A stretch of DNA of 64,000 nt, taken from positions 1 to 64,000 of the forward strand of contig NZ_JBFRFW010000021.1 of assembly GCF_052115025.1 (NCBI RefSeq), in the 5' to 3' direction. The notes under the pieces were generated by a model that ran no database searches, was not told where the DNA came from, and saw nothing but the letters and a program-made list of their open reading frames with translations. Of this stretch, positions 43,163-52,900 are shown one piece after another (the stretch's first letter is position 1; every line of letters begins with the position of its first letter). This DNA comes from Bradyrhizobium_A sp052115025 (GTDB lineage Bacteria; Pseudomonadota; Alphaproteobacteria; Rhizobiales; Xanthobacteraceae). Both the position numbers and the translations under genes were made by a program.

Positions 43163-44635
43163 ATGTTCGATTTCGACGCGCTCGCGGGCGCCATGGTCCG
43201 GCAGACGGTGCTGTGCATCGGCGACCTGATGCTGGACGAGTTCGTCTATGGCGAGGTGTCGCGCATCTCGCCGGAGGCGCCGGCACCGGTGATCGCGGTC
43301 CAGCGCAGCGAGACCAATGTCGGCGGCGCCGGCAACGTCGCGCGCAATATTGCGAGCCTGGGCGCGCGCTGCCTGTTCGTCGGCCTGGTCGGCGCCGATG
43401 CCGCCGGTGACGTGCTGCGCGCTGCGCTCGGGCGCGAACCGCAGATCGAGCCGCTGCTGGTGACGGACACGGCGCGGCCGACCACGCGCAAGGTGCGCTA
43501 CGTCTCCGAGCATTTCTCCACTCACATGCTGCGCGCCGACTGGGAGCGCGCCGCGCCCGCCGCGGAAGCGGTCGAGCAGCAGCTGATCGACACTGCGCTC
43601 GCGGCGCTGCCGCGCGCCGACATCGTGCTGCTGTCGGACTATGCCAAGGGCGTGCTGACCGCGCGGGTGATCCGTCATGTCATCGATGCCGCGCGCAAGC
43701 TCGGCAAGCGGGTGATCGTAGATCCCAAGAGCGCCAACTTCGCGATCTACCGCGGCGCGACGCTGCTCACCCCGAACCGCAAGGAATTCGCCGAGGCGAG
43801 CCGCAGCCGCGCCGGCAGCGACGCCGAGATCGCCACCGCTGCGCGCGAGCTGATGCTGCTCGCCGACTGCGAGGCGATGCTGGTGACCCAGAGCGAGCAC
43901 GGCATGACGCTGGTGCCGGGCGAGGGCGCGCCGGTGCATGTGCCGGCGCAGCCGGTCAAGGTGCGCGACGTCTCCGGCGCCGGCGACACCGTCGTCGCGG
44001 CGCTGGCGGTGACGCTGGCTGCCGGTGCCGACTGGGAAGGCGCGCTGCGCTGCGCCGCCGCGGCCGCCGCGGTCGCGGTCAGCAAGCGCGGCACCGCGAC
44101 GGTGGCGCTGTCGGAGCTGCGCGGCCGCATTCTGCCGCCGGCCTCGCTCGCCGTCGAGCAGAAGATCGCCGCCAGCGCGGCCGATCTCGACGCCCGCCTC
44201 GCGGCGTGGCGCGAGGAGGGCTTGCGCATCGGCTTTACCAACGGCTGCTTTGATATCCTGCATCCCGGCCATGTCCGGGTGCTGACCCAGGCGCGTGCCG
44301 CCTGCGATCGTCTGGTGCTCGGCCTCAACAGCGACGCCTCGGTGAAGCGCCTCAAGGGCGAGGGACGACCGGTGCAGAACGAGCTGTCGCGCGCCGAGGT
44401 GCTGGCGGCGCTGGAAGCGGTCGACCTCGTTGTGATCTTCGAGGAGGACACGCCGCTCGAGCTGATCAAGCAGGTCAGGCCGGCCGTGCTGGTCAAGGGC
44501 GGCGACTACACCCGCGAGCAGGTCGTCGGCCATGACGTGGTCGAGGCCTATGGCGGCGAAGTGGTGCTGGTCGACATCCTGCAGGGCCACAGCACCACAT
44601 CGCTGGTGCAGCGGGCGCGCGAGGGGCGGACGTGA
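43163..44635 (+). CDS. hldE: Bifunctional heptose 7-phosphate kinase/heptose 1-phosphate adenylyltransferase
   Basis: A 490-residue fusion. Residues 1-320 are a PfkB-type kinase (VLCIGDLMLDEFVYGEVSRI, NVGGAGNVARNIASLGARCL, RDVSGAGDTVVAALAVTLAA with the catalytic Asp). Residues 350-490 are a nucleotidyltransferase (GFTNGCFDILHPGHVRVLTQ with the H-x-G-H site, then GLNSDASVKRLKGEGRPVQN). It makes ADP-D,D-heptose for HldD. Its stop overlaps the waaL GTG start by 4 bp. Confidence 0.96.
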   Translation: MFDFDALAGAMVRQTVLCIGDLMLDEFVYGEVSRISPEAPAPVIAVQRSETNVGGAGNVARNIASLGARCLFVGLVGADAAGDVLRAALGREPQIEPLLVTDTARPTTRKVRYVSEHFSTHMLRADWERAAPAAEAVEQQLIDTALAALPRADIVLLSDYAKGVLTARVIRHVIDAARKLGKRVIVDPKSANFAIYRGATLLTPNRKEFAEASRSRAGSDAEIATAARELMLLADCEAMLVTQSEHGMTLVPGEGAPVHVPAQPVKVRDVSGAGDTVVAALAVTLAAGADWEGALRCAAAAAAVAVSKRGTATVALSELRGRILPPASLAVEQKIAASAADLDARLAAWREEGLRIGFTNGCFDILHPGHVRVLTQARAACDRLVLGLNSDASVKRLKGEGRPVQNELSRAEVLAALEAVDLVVIFEEDTPLELIKQVRPAVLVKGGDYTREQVVGHDVVEAYGGEVVLVDILQGHSTTSLVQRAREGRT

Positions 44636-45945
44636 GCGGGGGCGCGATCGCGCGTGATGGTGCCCCGGCCGGCGGACCGGGGCGCGGACTGATGGCCGCG
44701 CTGCGCGATCCGGCGGTGCGCATGCGCAACACCGACATTTTCGCGGCGCTCGCCGCGGCGTCGCTGCCGTGGTCGACGACGCCGCCGGCGGTGTTCGTCG
44801 CGCTGTGGCTGATTGCGCTCGCCTTCACGGTCGACTGGCGGGAGCTGCTGGTGTCGCTGCGGCGGCCGGCCTGCTTGCTGCCGCTGGCGTTTTTCGCGCT
44901 CGCGGTCGTCGGCACGCTGTGGGCGTCGAGCCCGTGGCCGGAACGGCTGCACGGCATCAATCCGGTGTCCAAGCTGCTGCTGATCCCGCTCCTGATCTAC
45001 CATTTCGAACGCTCGCGGCGCGGGCTGTGGGTGCTGGCGGCGTTCCTCGCCTCATGCGCGCTGCTGCTCGCCTGGTCCTATGTCGTGCTGGTGTTTCCGG
45101 CGCTGAAGCTCACCGCGACCGACGGCGTGCCGGTCAAGAACTACATCGACCAGAGCCAGGAGTTCGCGCTGTGCATGTTCGCGCTGGCGTTTCCGGGGCT
45201 GGCGCTGGTCCGCAGCCGGCGGTGGGGCCTCGCGCTCGCCTGCGCGGCGCTGATGCTGGCGTTCTTCGCCAACATGATGTTCGTGGTGTCGGCGCGCACC
45301 GCGCTGGTCTACATGCCGGTGCTGCTGGCGCTGTTCGCTGCGCTGCACCTGCGCGCGCGCACCACGGTGCTGCTGTTCGCCGGCGCCGCGGTGGTGGCCG
45401 TCGCGGTATGGTTCTCCTCGCCGTACCTGCGCGAGCGCGTCACCCATATCGGCGTCGAGTACGAGGGCTATCAGAACAACCAGATCACCTCGACGGCGCA
45501 GCGGCTCGGCTACTGGACGCGGTCGCTGAAGTTCATCGCGAAGGCGCCGCTCGTCGGCAACGGCACCGGGTCGACCAAGATGCTGTTCGAGCAGGATGCG
45601 GCCGGCAAGAGCGGGCTTGCCGCCGACGTCATCGGCAATCCGCACAACCAGACGCTCAATGTCGCCGTGCAGTGGGGGCTGCTCGGCTGCCTCGTGCTGT
45701 ACGCGATGTGGATCGCGCATCTGCTGTTGTTCCGCGGTCCCTCGCTTGCGGCCTATGTCGGCCTGCTGGTGGTGGTGCAGAACATGGTGAGCTCGCTGCT
45801 CAACTCGCACCTGTTCGATTTCCATGAGGGCTGGATGTATGTCATCGGCGTCGGCGTCGCCGGCGGCATGGCGCTGAAGGCGCGCCGCGACGATGCGGCT
45901 GCGCCGCCGCGAGGGGCCGCCGCGAGCGGAGGTGCGCGGCCATGA
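44632..45945 (+). CDS. waaL: O-antigen ligase
   Basis: A 437-residue inner-membrane protein with about ten to twelve helices. Its large periplasmic loop contains the Wzy_C family H-N-x motif (GNPHNQTLNVAVQWGLLGCL) that joins undecaprenol-linked O-antigen to the lipid A core. It starts at GTG 44632, which overlaps the hldE stop; GAGGGGCGGAC is its ribosome site. Its stop overlaps the next gene (ATGA). Though Wzy polymerases share this fold, the context with heptosyltransferase genes and an ABC-type exporter favours ligase. Confidence 0.85.
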   Translation: MSGGAIARDGAPAGGPGRGLMAALRDPAVRMRNTDIFAALAAASLPWSTTPPAVFVALWLIALAFTVDWRELLVSLRRPACLLPLAFFALAVVGTLWASSPWPERLHGINPVSKLLLIPLLIYHFERSRRGLWVLAAFLASCALLLAWSYVVLVFPALKLTATDGVPVKNYIDQSQEFALCMFALAFPGLALVRSRRWGLALACAALMLAFFANMMFVVSARTALVYMPVLLALFAALHLRARTTVLLFAGAAVVAVAVWFSSPYLRERVTHIGVEYEGYQNNQITSTAQRLGYWTRSLKFIAKAPLVGNGTGSTKMLFEQDAAGKSGLAADVIGNPHNQTLNVAVQWGLLGCLVLYAMWIAHLLLFRGPSLAAYVGLLVVVQNMVSSLLNSHLFDFHEGWMYVIGVGVAGGMALKARRDDAAAPPRGAAASGGARP

Positions 45946-47855
45946 TCCGCCTCTACCGCATGACCTGGCGCAACTGGCTGATCGCGCTGCATGACGTGCT
46001 GGCGACCGGCGCCGCGGTGCTGGTGGCGTTCTACCTGCGTTTCGAGGGCTCGCGGCTGTTCGACCGCCTGCCGCTGCTGCTGTGGATCCTGCCGTATTTC
46101 CTGCTGTTCAGCTTCGTCGTCAGCTACCTGTTCCAGCTGACCGCGACCAAGTGGCGGTTCATCTCGCTGCCGGACCTGTTCAACATCCTGCGCGTCTCCA
46201 CCGTCTTGGCGGTGGCGCTGCTGGTCGTCGACTACATCTTCCTGGCGCCGAACGTGTTCGGCACCTTCTTCCTCGGCAAGACCACGATCATCCTCTACTG
46301 GTTCGTGCAGATCTTCTTCTTCAGCGGCGCGCGGCTCGCCTACCGCTATTTCCGCTACACCCGCACGCGCAACCAGGCGCGCGTGATCGCCGCCGCGCCG
46401 GCGCTGCTGATTGGCCGCGCCGCCGACGCCGAGGTGCTGCTGCGCGCCATCGAGAACGGAGCGGTGAAGCGGTTGTGGCCGGTCGGCATCCTGTCGCCGT
46501 CGCTGGCCGACCGCGGCCAGATCATCCGCGGCGTGCCGGTGCTCGGCGGGCTCGACGACCTCGGTGACGTCGCCGGCGATTTCGAGCGGCGGCAGAAGCC
46601 GTTCGACCGCGTGGTGATGCTGCCGTCGGCGTTCGAGCCGGACATGCAGCCGGAATCCGTGCTGATGCGGGCGCGCAAGCTCGGCCTCACGGTGAGCCGG
46701 CTGCCGTCGCTGGAGGAGAGCCGCGATACGCCGCAGCTTGCCCCGGTGGCGGTGGAAGACCTGCTGCTGCGGCCGAGCGTCAAGATCGACTATGGGCGGC
46801 TCGAGGCGCTGGTGAAGGGCAAGGCGGTGGTGGTCACCGGCGGGGGCGGTTCGATCGGCTCGGAGATCTGCGAGCGCGTGGCGACGTTCGGTGCTGCGCG
46901 GCTGCTGGTGATCGAGAACGCCGAGCCGGCGCTGCATGCGGTGACCGAGCAGCTCGCCCAGCGCGGCGCCGATGTCCAGATCGAGGGCCGCATCGCCGAC
47001 ATCCGCGACCGTGACCGCATCATGCGGCTGATGCAGGAGTTCAAGCCCAACATCGTGTTCCACGCCGCGGCGCTCAAGCATGTGCCGATCCTGGAGCGCG
47101 ACTGGGCCGAGGGCGTCAAGACCAACATCTTCGGCTCGGTCAACGTCGCCGACGCCGCGCTCGCCTCCGGCGCCGAGGCCATGGTGATGATCTCGACCGA
47201 CAAGGCGATCGAGCCGGTGTCGATGCTGGGGCTGACCAAGCGTTTCGCCGAGATGTATTGCCAGGCGCTCGACCGCAAGCTGCAGAGCAAGGGCAACGGC
47301 AAGCCGCCGATGCGGCTGATCTCGGTGCGGTTCGGCAACGTGCTGGCCTCGAACGGCTCGGTGGTGCCGAAGTTCAAGGCGCAGATCGAGGCGGGCGGGC
47401 CGGTCACCGTCACCCATCCGGACATGGTGCGCTACTTCATGACCATCCGCGAGGCCTGCGACCTCGTGGTGACGGCGGCGACCCATGCGCTGCAGCCGCA
47501 GCGGCCGGACGTCTCGGTCTATGTGCTCAACATGGGCCAGCCGGTGAAGATCGTCGATCTCGCCGAGCGCATGATCCGCCTGTCCGGCCTGCAGGTCGGC
47601 TACGACATCGAGATCGTGTTCACCGGCGTGCGCCCCGGCGAGCGGCTGCACGAGATCCTGTTCGCGCACCAGGAGCCGACCGCCGAGATCGGCATTGCCG
47701 GCATCGTCGCCGCCCGGCCCGCCGAGCCGCCGCTCGAGACCCTGCGCGGCTGGCTGGGCGCGCTGGAACAAGCCGTCGTCACCGAGGACCGCAGCGTGAT
47801 CGAGGGGGTGCTGCGTGATGCGGTGCCCGAGTTCGGGCGGGCGGCGCAGGCTTAA
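45942..47855 (+). CDS. Membrane-bound nucleotide-sugar 4,6-dehydratase (WbpM/CapD/FlaA1 type)
   Basis: A 637-residue protein. Residues 10-125 hold four membrane helices, residues 145-260 a CoA-binding-like domain, and residues 290-600 an SDR dehydratase (VVVTGGGGSIGSEICERVAT near 288-307). The active site is the Ser-Met-Lys type of WbpM (ISTDKAIEPVSMLGLTKRFA, where Met replaces the usual Tyr). It likely turns UDP-GlcNAc into a 4-keto-6-deoxy sugar, the start of QuiNAc or FucNAc, and so feeds the initiating transferase encoded convergently beside it. GGAGGTGCG precedes the ATG. It is the last gene of hldD-hldE-waaL. Confidence 0.92.
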   Translation: MIRLYRMTWRNWLIALHDVLATGAAVLVAFYLRFEGSRLFDRLPLLLWILPYFLLFSFVVSYLFQLTATKWRFISLPDLFNILRVSTVLAVALLVVDYIFLAPNVFGTFFLGKTTIILYWFVQIFFFSGARLAYRYFRYTRTRNQARVIAAAPALLIGRAADAEVLLRAIENGAVKRLWPVGILSPSLADRGQIIRGVPVLGGLDDLGDVAGDFERRQKPFDRVVMLPSAFEPDMQPESVLMRARKLGLTVSRLPSLEESRDTPQLAPVAVEDLLLRPSVKIDYGRLEALVKGKAVVVTGGGGSIGSEICERVATFGAARLLVIENAEPALHAVTEQLAQRGADVQIEGRIADIRDRDRIMRLMQEFKPNIVFHAAALKHVPILERDWAEGVKTNIFGSVNVADAALASGAEAMVMISTDKAIEPVSMLGLTKRFAEMYCQALDRKLQSKGNGKPPMRLISVRFGNVLASNGSVVPKFKAQIEAGGPVTVTHPDMVRYFMTIREACDLVVTAATHALQPQRPDVSVYVLNMGQPVKIVDLAERMIRLSGLQVGYDIEIVFTGVRPGERLHEILFAHQEPTAEIGIAGIVAARPAEPPLETLRGWLGALEQAVVTEDRSVIEGVLRDAVPEFGRAAQA

Positions 47856-48880
47856 ATTGTCCGCCGTGGCCGCGCGAAGCGCACCAGCACGAGCGTGACC
47901 GCGGCTGCGCCGGCGGCGACCAGCACGATGCCGGCCGGCGCCGACGGCCACACCAGCGACAGCGTGGCCAGGGCGGCCAGCACGAGGTTCAGGACGAACA
48001 CCTGTCCGACCACCTCGATCACCGCAAAACCGTTGTCGGTGGCGCGCTGGTAGAAGTGGCTGCGGTGGGCTTCCCAGACCTTCTCGCCGCGGCGCAGGCG
48101 CAGGCCGAGGGTGAGGGTGGCATCGGCGAGATAGTACAGCGGCAGCAGCAGCGCGGCGGCGAGATGGCCGCTGCCGGCCAGCAGGATCAGGCCCCAGCCG
48201 GCGAGCAGGCCGAGCGGCAGGCTGCCGACATCGCCGAGGAACAGCCGCGCGACCGGGCGGTTGAAGGGGGCAAATCCGAGCAGGGCGCCGGCAAGGGCGA
48301 GCATCACCGGCAGGCTCTCGGCAGGAGCCGCGCCGGTGACGGCAAAGGCGGCGAGCGCCGCGGTCACCGGGACGAGTTCCGCCACCGTCATCCAGTCCAG
48401 CCCGTCCATGAAGTTGGTGAGGTTGACGAACCACAACAGCCCGAGCGCCAGCACCGCCCGCTCCAGCCACAGCGGGCACGGCGGCAGGACCCGCAGGTCT
48501 GCGGGCAGGACGGCGATCACCGCCCCGACCGCCGCCGCCTGCAGCAGCAGGCGCGGCAGCACCGGGATCGGCCGGAGGTCGTCGACGGTTCCCACGATGG
48601 CCAGCAGCACGGCGGCCCCCAGCACCACGGCGACGGTGCCAATCCCGCCCTGGGCCCCCGTCATGGCCGCCAGGGCGACCGTGGCGATGGCCGCCGCGAT
48701 CACGGCGATCCCGCCGCCCTGGGGCGTGGGGATCCTGTGGGACGAGCGGGCATTGGGGCGGGCGAGGGCGTAACGGGCAAGAAGGGGCCGCAGCAGGACG
48801 ATCAGGGCCATGCAAAGGATTGCAGCGGCGATCGGGAGCGCGGCGAGGGACAGGGGGGTAGGCAGAGATGCGATCGTCAC
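47852..48880 (-). CDS. Polyprenyl-phosphate sugar-phosphate transferase (WecA/WbpL family)
   Basis: A 342-residue GT4 membrane enzyme with about ten helices that begins O-antigen assembly on undecaprenyl phosphate. It has LAIVGTVDDLRPIPVLPRLL near 93-112, the catalytic LWFVNLTNFMDGLDWMTVAE near 153-172, ARLFLGDVGSLPLGLLAGWG, and the H-x-x-H motif EAHRSHFYQRATDNGF near 268-283. The donor is probably the amino sugar made through the neighbouring WbpM-type enzyme. It starts at GTG 48880, and its stop shares four bases with the convergent dehydratase. Confidence 0.92.
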   Translation of the reverse strand: MTIASLPTPLSLAALPIAAAILCMALIVLLRPLLARYALARPNARSSHRIPTPQGGGIAVIAAAIATVALAAMTGAQGGIGTVAVVLGAAVLLAIVGTVDDLRPIPVLPRLLLQAAAVGAVIAVLPADLRVLPPCPLWLERAVLALGLLWFVNLTNFMDGLDWMTVAELVPVTAALAAFAVTGAAPAESLPVMLALAGALLGFAPFNRPVARLFLGDVGSLPLGLLAGWGLILLAGSGHLAAALLLPLYYLADATLTLGLRLRRGEKVWEAHRSHFYQRATDNGFAVIEVVGQVFVLNLVLAALATLSLVWPSAPAGIVLVAAGAAAVTLVLVRFARPRRTI

Positions 48881-49190
48881 GGGGCTGGCGAGTTCCTGGG
48901 AGGTTTGTGCCGGATCGGTCTTTCCGCTAGGAGTCCGGCCAGGCGGCGGGGTGTCTGTCGATGGGCCGTGGGTGCGCGTGGGCCCGGGAAGCCGAGCATG
49001 GGCCGAAGCTGCCGGCGCGTCACCCCCGGACTGCTCGTCGTCCCCGGGGACGTTGCAGCAGGGATCTGGCAGCAGGAATCCGGCGGCGGTTTCCTTACAT
49101 CAAGCGGGCCGTCGCGCTCAAGTAAACCGGTCGGAGGCCGCGGGGCGGCGGCGCCGGGACATGTTTTGGATACGTCATAGTCGAGTGGTG
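48881..49190. other. Intergenic region before the first GT61 gene
   Basis: No gene or clear site was found in 310 bp. Promoters for the divergent GT4 and GT61 genes must lie here but could not be picked out. Confidence 0.45.
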
Positions 49191-50492
49191 ATGGGGAAGA
49201 TCGTCTCGAACGGCTTGCGGGTCTATCGCAAGTATCTCGCTCAGTATTTCATCTTCCGGCTCGGTCGCGAAATCGCGCTCGCGGTCTATCGCGCGGGCTT
49301 TCGCCTCAACTGCCGGCTGCGGCGCGGCGACACGATCGCCTCCTATACGTTCGCGTCCTTTTCCGAATTTCGGCGCCGGATGAATCCGCCGACATCGTTC
49401 ATCGCACCGGCGGCGCATCTCGTCCTGCCGCCGCCGCATATCATCGGCGCGCCATCGGCGGCGCTGGCGATGGCCGCGCCCATCGAGATCGACGTGCCGG
49501 AAGCGCGCATCATCGAGATCGCCGGGGCGACCGTGGTCGGCGGCTCGAGCTTCGTCCTGGCGCAGGGCTGTGCGATCCATCCCGATCTGCTGGCGCCGAA
49601 AAGCGAGGAATCGCCGGCTGAAATCCGCGGTTTCATCAAGGTCGATGCCGCGCGCACCGCCATGACGTCGTATTTCGGGCCGGTCGCGCGAACGCTGCCG
49701 CGCGCGGTCAATCTGCTCGGGCAGAGCGCCGGCAACTACGCGCACTGGATGACGGAGATCGCGCCGAGGCTGGCGATTCTCGATGCATCGTCCGGCTACG
49801 ATGACTGGCCGCTGCTGGTGGATGGCTGGATCCACCGCAACATGCGGGAGGCTGTCACGCTGTTGTCATGCAAGCCGCGTCCGGTGATTCCGGTCGAGCG
49901 CTGGCAGCCGGTGGCGGTCGACGTGCTCGCCGAGGTCTCCGCGACCGGCTATGAGCCGTATATTCCGCACAAGCTCAGCAACAAGCCGCATCCCAGATAC
50001 AAGAACTGCTTCTCGCGCTACGCGCTCGATGCGCTGCGAACCGCGGCGCAACGCGTCGCAGAGCCTGCGCAGACGGCAGTGCCGGAGAAAATCTATCTGC
50101 GGCGGGGAACCGGCAGCACCAACGCCCGCGGATTGAGCAATGTGGATGAGGTCGAGCGCATCATGCGCGACAGCGGCTTTACCCTTGTCGATCCCGGGCA
50201 GCTCGGTTTCGCCGAGCAGGTTCGTTTGTGCCGCAATGCGCGCGTCATTGCGGCGCCGGTCGGCGCCAGCCTCGCCAACATGATCTTTGCCCCTGCCGGA
50301 GCGACGATTTTGGCCCTCGCGCCATTCTATGAAAACGACAACTATTATTATTATGCCGTGCTAGCCGGGGTGCTTGGACACAAGCTGTTGTTCGTGTTAG
50401 GCAAACCCTCATCTCAACGGGCGCACCCCATTCATAATGACTATCACATCGATCCCGGAACCTTGGGCGAGGCGCTGAGAACGTGCCCTTGA
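49191..50492 (+). CDS. Glycosyltransferase family 61 protein
   Basis: A 433-residue GT61-like enzyme. It has the family block GQSAGNYAHWMTEIAPRLAI near 180-199, LLVDGWIHRNMREAV, KIYLRRGTGSTNARGLSNVD near 300, and APVGASLANMIFAPAGATIL near 358-377. Such enzymes transfer sugars to growing glycans; donor and acceptor are unknown. A paralogue lies at 56200-57672. A start at ATG 49161 would add ten residues; 49191 follows GAGTGGTG. It is the first gene of the O-antigen block that runs to the right. Confidence 0.82.
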   Translation: MGKIVSNGLRVYRKYLAQYFIFRLGREIALAVYRAGFRLNCRLRRGDTIASYTFASFSEFRRRMNPPTSFIAPAAHLVLPPPHIIGAPSAALAMAAPIEIDVPEARIIEIAGATVVGGSSFVLAQGCAIHPDLLAPKSEESPAEIRGFIKVDAARTAMTSYFGPVARTLPRAVNLLGQSAGNYAHWMTEIAPRLAILDASSGYDDWPLLVDGWIHRNMREAVTLLSCKPRPVIPVERWQPVAVDVLAEVSATGYEPYIPHKLSNKPHPRYKNCFSRYALDALRTAAQRVAEPAQTAVPEKIYLRRGTGSTNARGLSNVDEVERIMRDSGFTLVDPGQLGFAEQVRLCRNARVIAAPVGASLANMIFAPAGATILALAPFYENDNYYYYAVLAGVLGHKLLFVLGKPSSQRAHPIHNDYHIDPGTLGEALRTCP

Positions 50493-50564
50493 GGTTGCGC
50501 CCCGGTTCACGCGGGGCGGTTTAGACATCGATGTTCGGATGAAGTCTTTGGAAACGAACGCTAA

Positions 50565-51740
50565 ATGAGCAAGATCGCATTACTTGTCGGCAGCAGCTTC
50601 AGTGCCGCGCCCCTGTTCTTTGCGCTGAAGCGGCGTGGGCTCGATGTCTGGGTGTGCGGCAACGCCAAGGACGATCCCTGCCATCAGTATGCGGATCGCT
50701 CGTTTTACTTCGACTATTCGGTCGCGGCGGAACTCGCCAATTTTCTGAAAAGTGAGTCGATCGACTATCTGGTTCCGAGCTGCAACGACTACGCCTACAT
50801 GTCCTGCGCGGCGGTTGCGGAGCAGCATGGCTTTGCCGGCTTCGACCGCTTCGACATCGCGCAGGTCCTGCACACCAAGGTCAGTTTCCGGAAATTCACC
50901 GAGGCCAACGGCATTCCGGCGCCGCGCGCGCGGCAGCTGCGCTCGGTCGACGAGGTCGCGGCGTTCGATCTGGCGCAGCCGCTGCTGTTCAAGCCCGACG
51001 ACAGTTTCAGCGGTCGCGGCATGACCAAGACGTCGGCCGATGCCGATCTGTCCTCGGTGATCGAGCAGGCCCTCAAGGTCTCGCGCTCCGGCCAGGTGCT
51101 GGTCGAGGAATTCGTGGAGGGAAATCTCCACAGCCACACCGCGTTCATCGAGGACGGCGATATCGCCTTCGATACCTTCGTCGACGAGTTCTGCACCGTC
51201 TATCCGTTCCAGGTCGATTGCTCGAACCATCCGACACGGCTGTCGGCGGCGATTCAGGATGCGGTGCGCGCCGCGATCCGGCGCCTGGTCGGCGCGCTGC
51301 AATTGGCCGACGGGCTGCTGCACACCCAGTTCATCGCCGACGGAACGAACGTCTGGTTGATCGAGTGCATGCGCCGCTGTCCGGGCGATCTCTATGGCGG
51401 CCTCGTCGAGCGCTCCACGGGCGTGCCGTACCACGATCTCGTCGTCGCCAAGTATCTCGGCGAGCGCTATGCCGTGCCGCCGCGCAACGCCGATCTCAAG
51501 CCCTACAGCCGTCACACGATCTCGGTGACGGAGCGCGTCGTCGCCCACTCCTTCAGCCAGAATGCGCCGGCGAAAAACGTCGAGGTGGTGCAGCTCAAGA
51601 TCAGCGGCGAGGTGCTCGAGCCCGCGCCCTATGACAAGCTGGCCATTCTGTTCGCGGAGCATCACAGCCGGGAGGAGATGCTGGAGGTCGCGCCGCGGTG
51701 GGCGAGCCATGTGACGATTCAAGCCCTGGAGCGCGCGTGA
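50565..51740 (+). CDS. ATP-grasp family ligase
   Basis: A 391-residue protein with an N-terminal pre-ATP-grasp domain (KIALLVGSSFSAAPLFFALK) and an ATP-grasp core (QPLLFKPDDSFSGRGMTKTS near 139-158, QVLVEEFVEGNLHSHTAFIE near 177-196, WLIECMRRCPGD with the metal-binding acids). These enzymes form amide or similar bonds between a carboxylate and an amine using ATP. In this locus it might attach an amino acid or other acid to a sugar of the O-antigen. It overlaps the next gene by a single base (TGATG). Confidence 0.82.
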   Translation: MSKIALLVGSSFSAAPLFFALKRRGLDVWVCGNAKDDPCHQYADRSFYFDYSVAAELANFLKSESIDYLVPSCNDYAYMSCAAVAEQHGFAGFDRFDIAQVLHTKVSFRKFTEANGIPAPRARQLRSVDEVAAFDLAQPLLFKPDDSFSGRGMTKTSADADLSSVIEQALKVSRSGQVLVEEFVEGNLHSHTAFIEDGDIAFDTFVDEFCTVYPFQVDCSNHPTRLSAAIQDAVRAAIRRLVGALQLADGLLHTQFIADGTNVWLIECMRRCPGDLYGGLVERSTGVPYHDLVVAKYLGERYAVPPRNADLKPYSRHTISVTERVVAHSFSQNAPAKNVEVVQLKISGEVLEPAPYDKLAILFAEHHSREEMLEVAPRWASHVTIQALERA

Positions 51741-52900
51741 TGCAGGAGCGGGATGCCGCCGGGCATCGCAAGCTGAAGGTCGCTTTTCTCGGCGGCAGCG
51801 TCGACTCGGCGATCGGCCAGGTGCATCGCATCGCGATCGACATGGATCAGCGCTACGAGCTGGTGGCAGGCTGTTTCAGCCGCAGGAGCGCGCCGAACCT
51901 GAATACCGCGGCGGCCTATGGCGTCGCGAAGGAACGAGTCTACGACAGCCTCGGCGCGCTGCTGGCGGCCGAGCGTTCCCGCCTCGATGCGATCCTGGTG
52001 CTGACGCCGACGGACCAGCACCGCGATCAGGTGCTCGAATGCATCGCGAGCGGCGTGCCGGTGATCTGCGAGAAGGCGCTGGCCGGCTCGTCCGCGGATG
52101 CGCTCGCGATCAAGTCGGCGCTCGACAAGGCCGGCGGCTTCCTCGCGGTCACCTACAACTACACCGCCTATCCGATGCTGCGGGAACTGCGCCACCTGAT
52201 CGATCAGGGACACTTCGGCCCGATCAGTCAGATCCATGTCGAGATGCCGCAGGAAGGCTTTGCCCGGCTCGACGCCAGGGGCAACCGTCCGTCGCCCCAG
52301 GACTGGCGGCTGCGTGACGGCAGCAGCATTCCCACGGTGTCGCTGGACCTCGGGACACATGTCCACAGCCTCACCAAGTTCCTGACCGGCGAGAGCCCGC
52401 GCGAGCTCGTCGCCATTCAGGACAGCTTCGGCCATTTCGACCAGGTCGCGGACAACGTGCTGTGCATCGCCCGCTATACCGGCGGCCTGACTTCCAATGT
52501 CTGGTATGGCAAGAGCGCGCTGGGTTATCGCAACGGTCTGCGCCTGCGGCTGTTCGGCCGCAACGGCGCCGCCGAGTGGCATCAGGAAGATCCCGAATAC
52601 CTGCATCTCGCCGATGTCGCCGGCCGCAAGTCGCGGTTGGACCGCGGCAGCGGCGAGGCGGTGATCGCCAACCAGGCCCGCTACACGCGCTTCAAGGTCG
52701 GGCACCCGGCCGGGTTCATCGAAGCCTTCGCCAACTACTACAGCGACGTGGCGGATGCGCTCGAAGCCTATCGGCGCGACCACAGCGCGAAGTTTCCGCC
52801 TTACGTGTTCGGCATCGACGATGCGCTCGAAGGGCTGAGCATGCTCGAAGCCATCAAGTCGTCCTCCACCAAGAAAAGCTGGGTGAGCGTTTCCACATGA
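51740..52900 (+). CDS. Gfo/Idh/MocA family oxidoreductase
   Basis: A 386-residue NAD(P)-dependent dehydrogenase. The N-terminal Rossmann part is KVAFLGGSVDSAIGQVHRIA (a variant of the G-x-G motif), and the catalytic lysine lies in VPVICEKALAGSSADALAIK near 110 (E-K-P type, here EKA). The C-terminal part includes YNYTAYPMLRELRHLIDQGH. It probably oxidises or reduces a nucleotide sugar. It is coupled to the ATP-grasp gene before it and the FkbM gene after it (ATGA overlap), so the three form a cassette. Confidence 0.85.
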   Translation: MQERDAAGHRKLKVAFLGGSVDSAIGQVHRIAIDMDQRYELVAGCFSRRSAPNLNTAAAYGVAKERVYDSLGALLAAERSRLDAILVLTPTDQHRDQVLECIASGVPVICEKALAGSSADALAIKSALDKAGGFLAVTYNYTAYPMLRELRHLIDQGHFGPISQIHVEMPQEGFARLDARGNRPSPQDWRLRDGSSIPTVSLDLGTHVHSLTKFLTGESPRELVAIQDSFGHFDQVADNVLCIARYTGGLTSNVWYGKSALGYRNGLRLRLFGRNGAAEWHQEDPEYLHLADVAGRKSRLDRGSGEAVIANQARYTRFKVGHPAGFIEAFANYYSDVADALEAYRRDHSAKFPPYVFGIDDALEGLSMLEAIKSSSTKKSWVSVST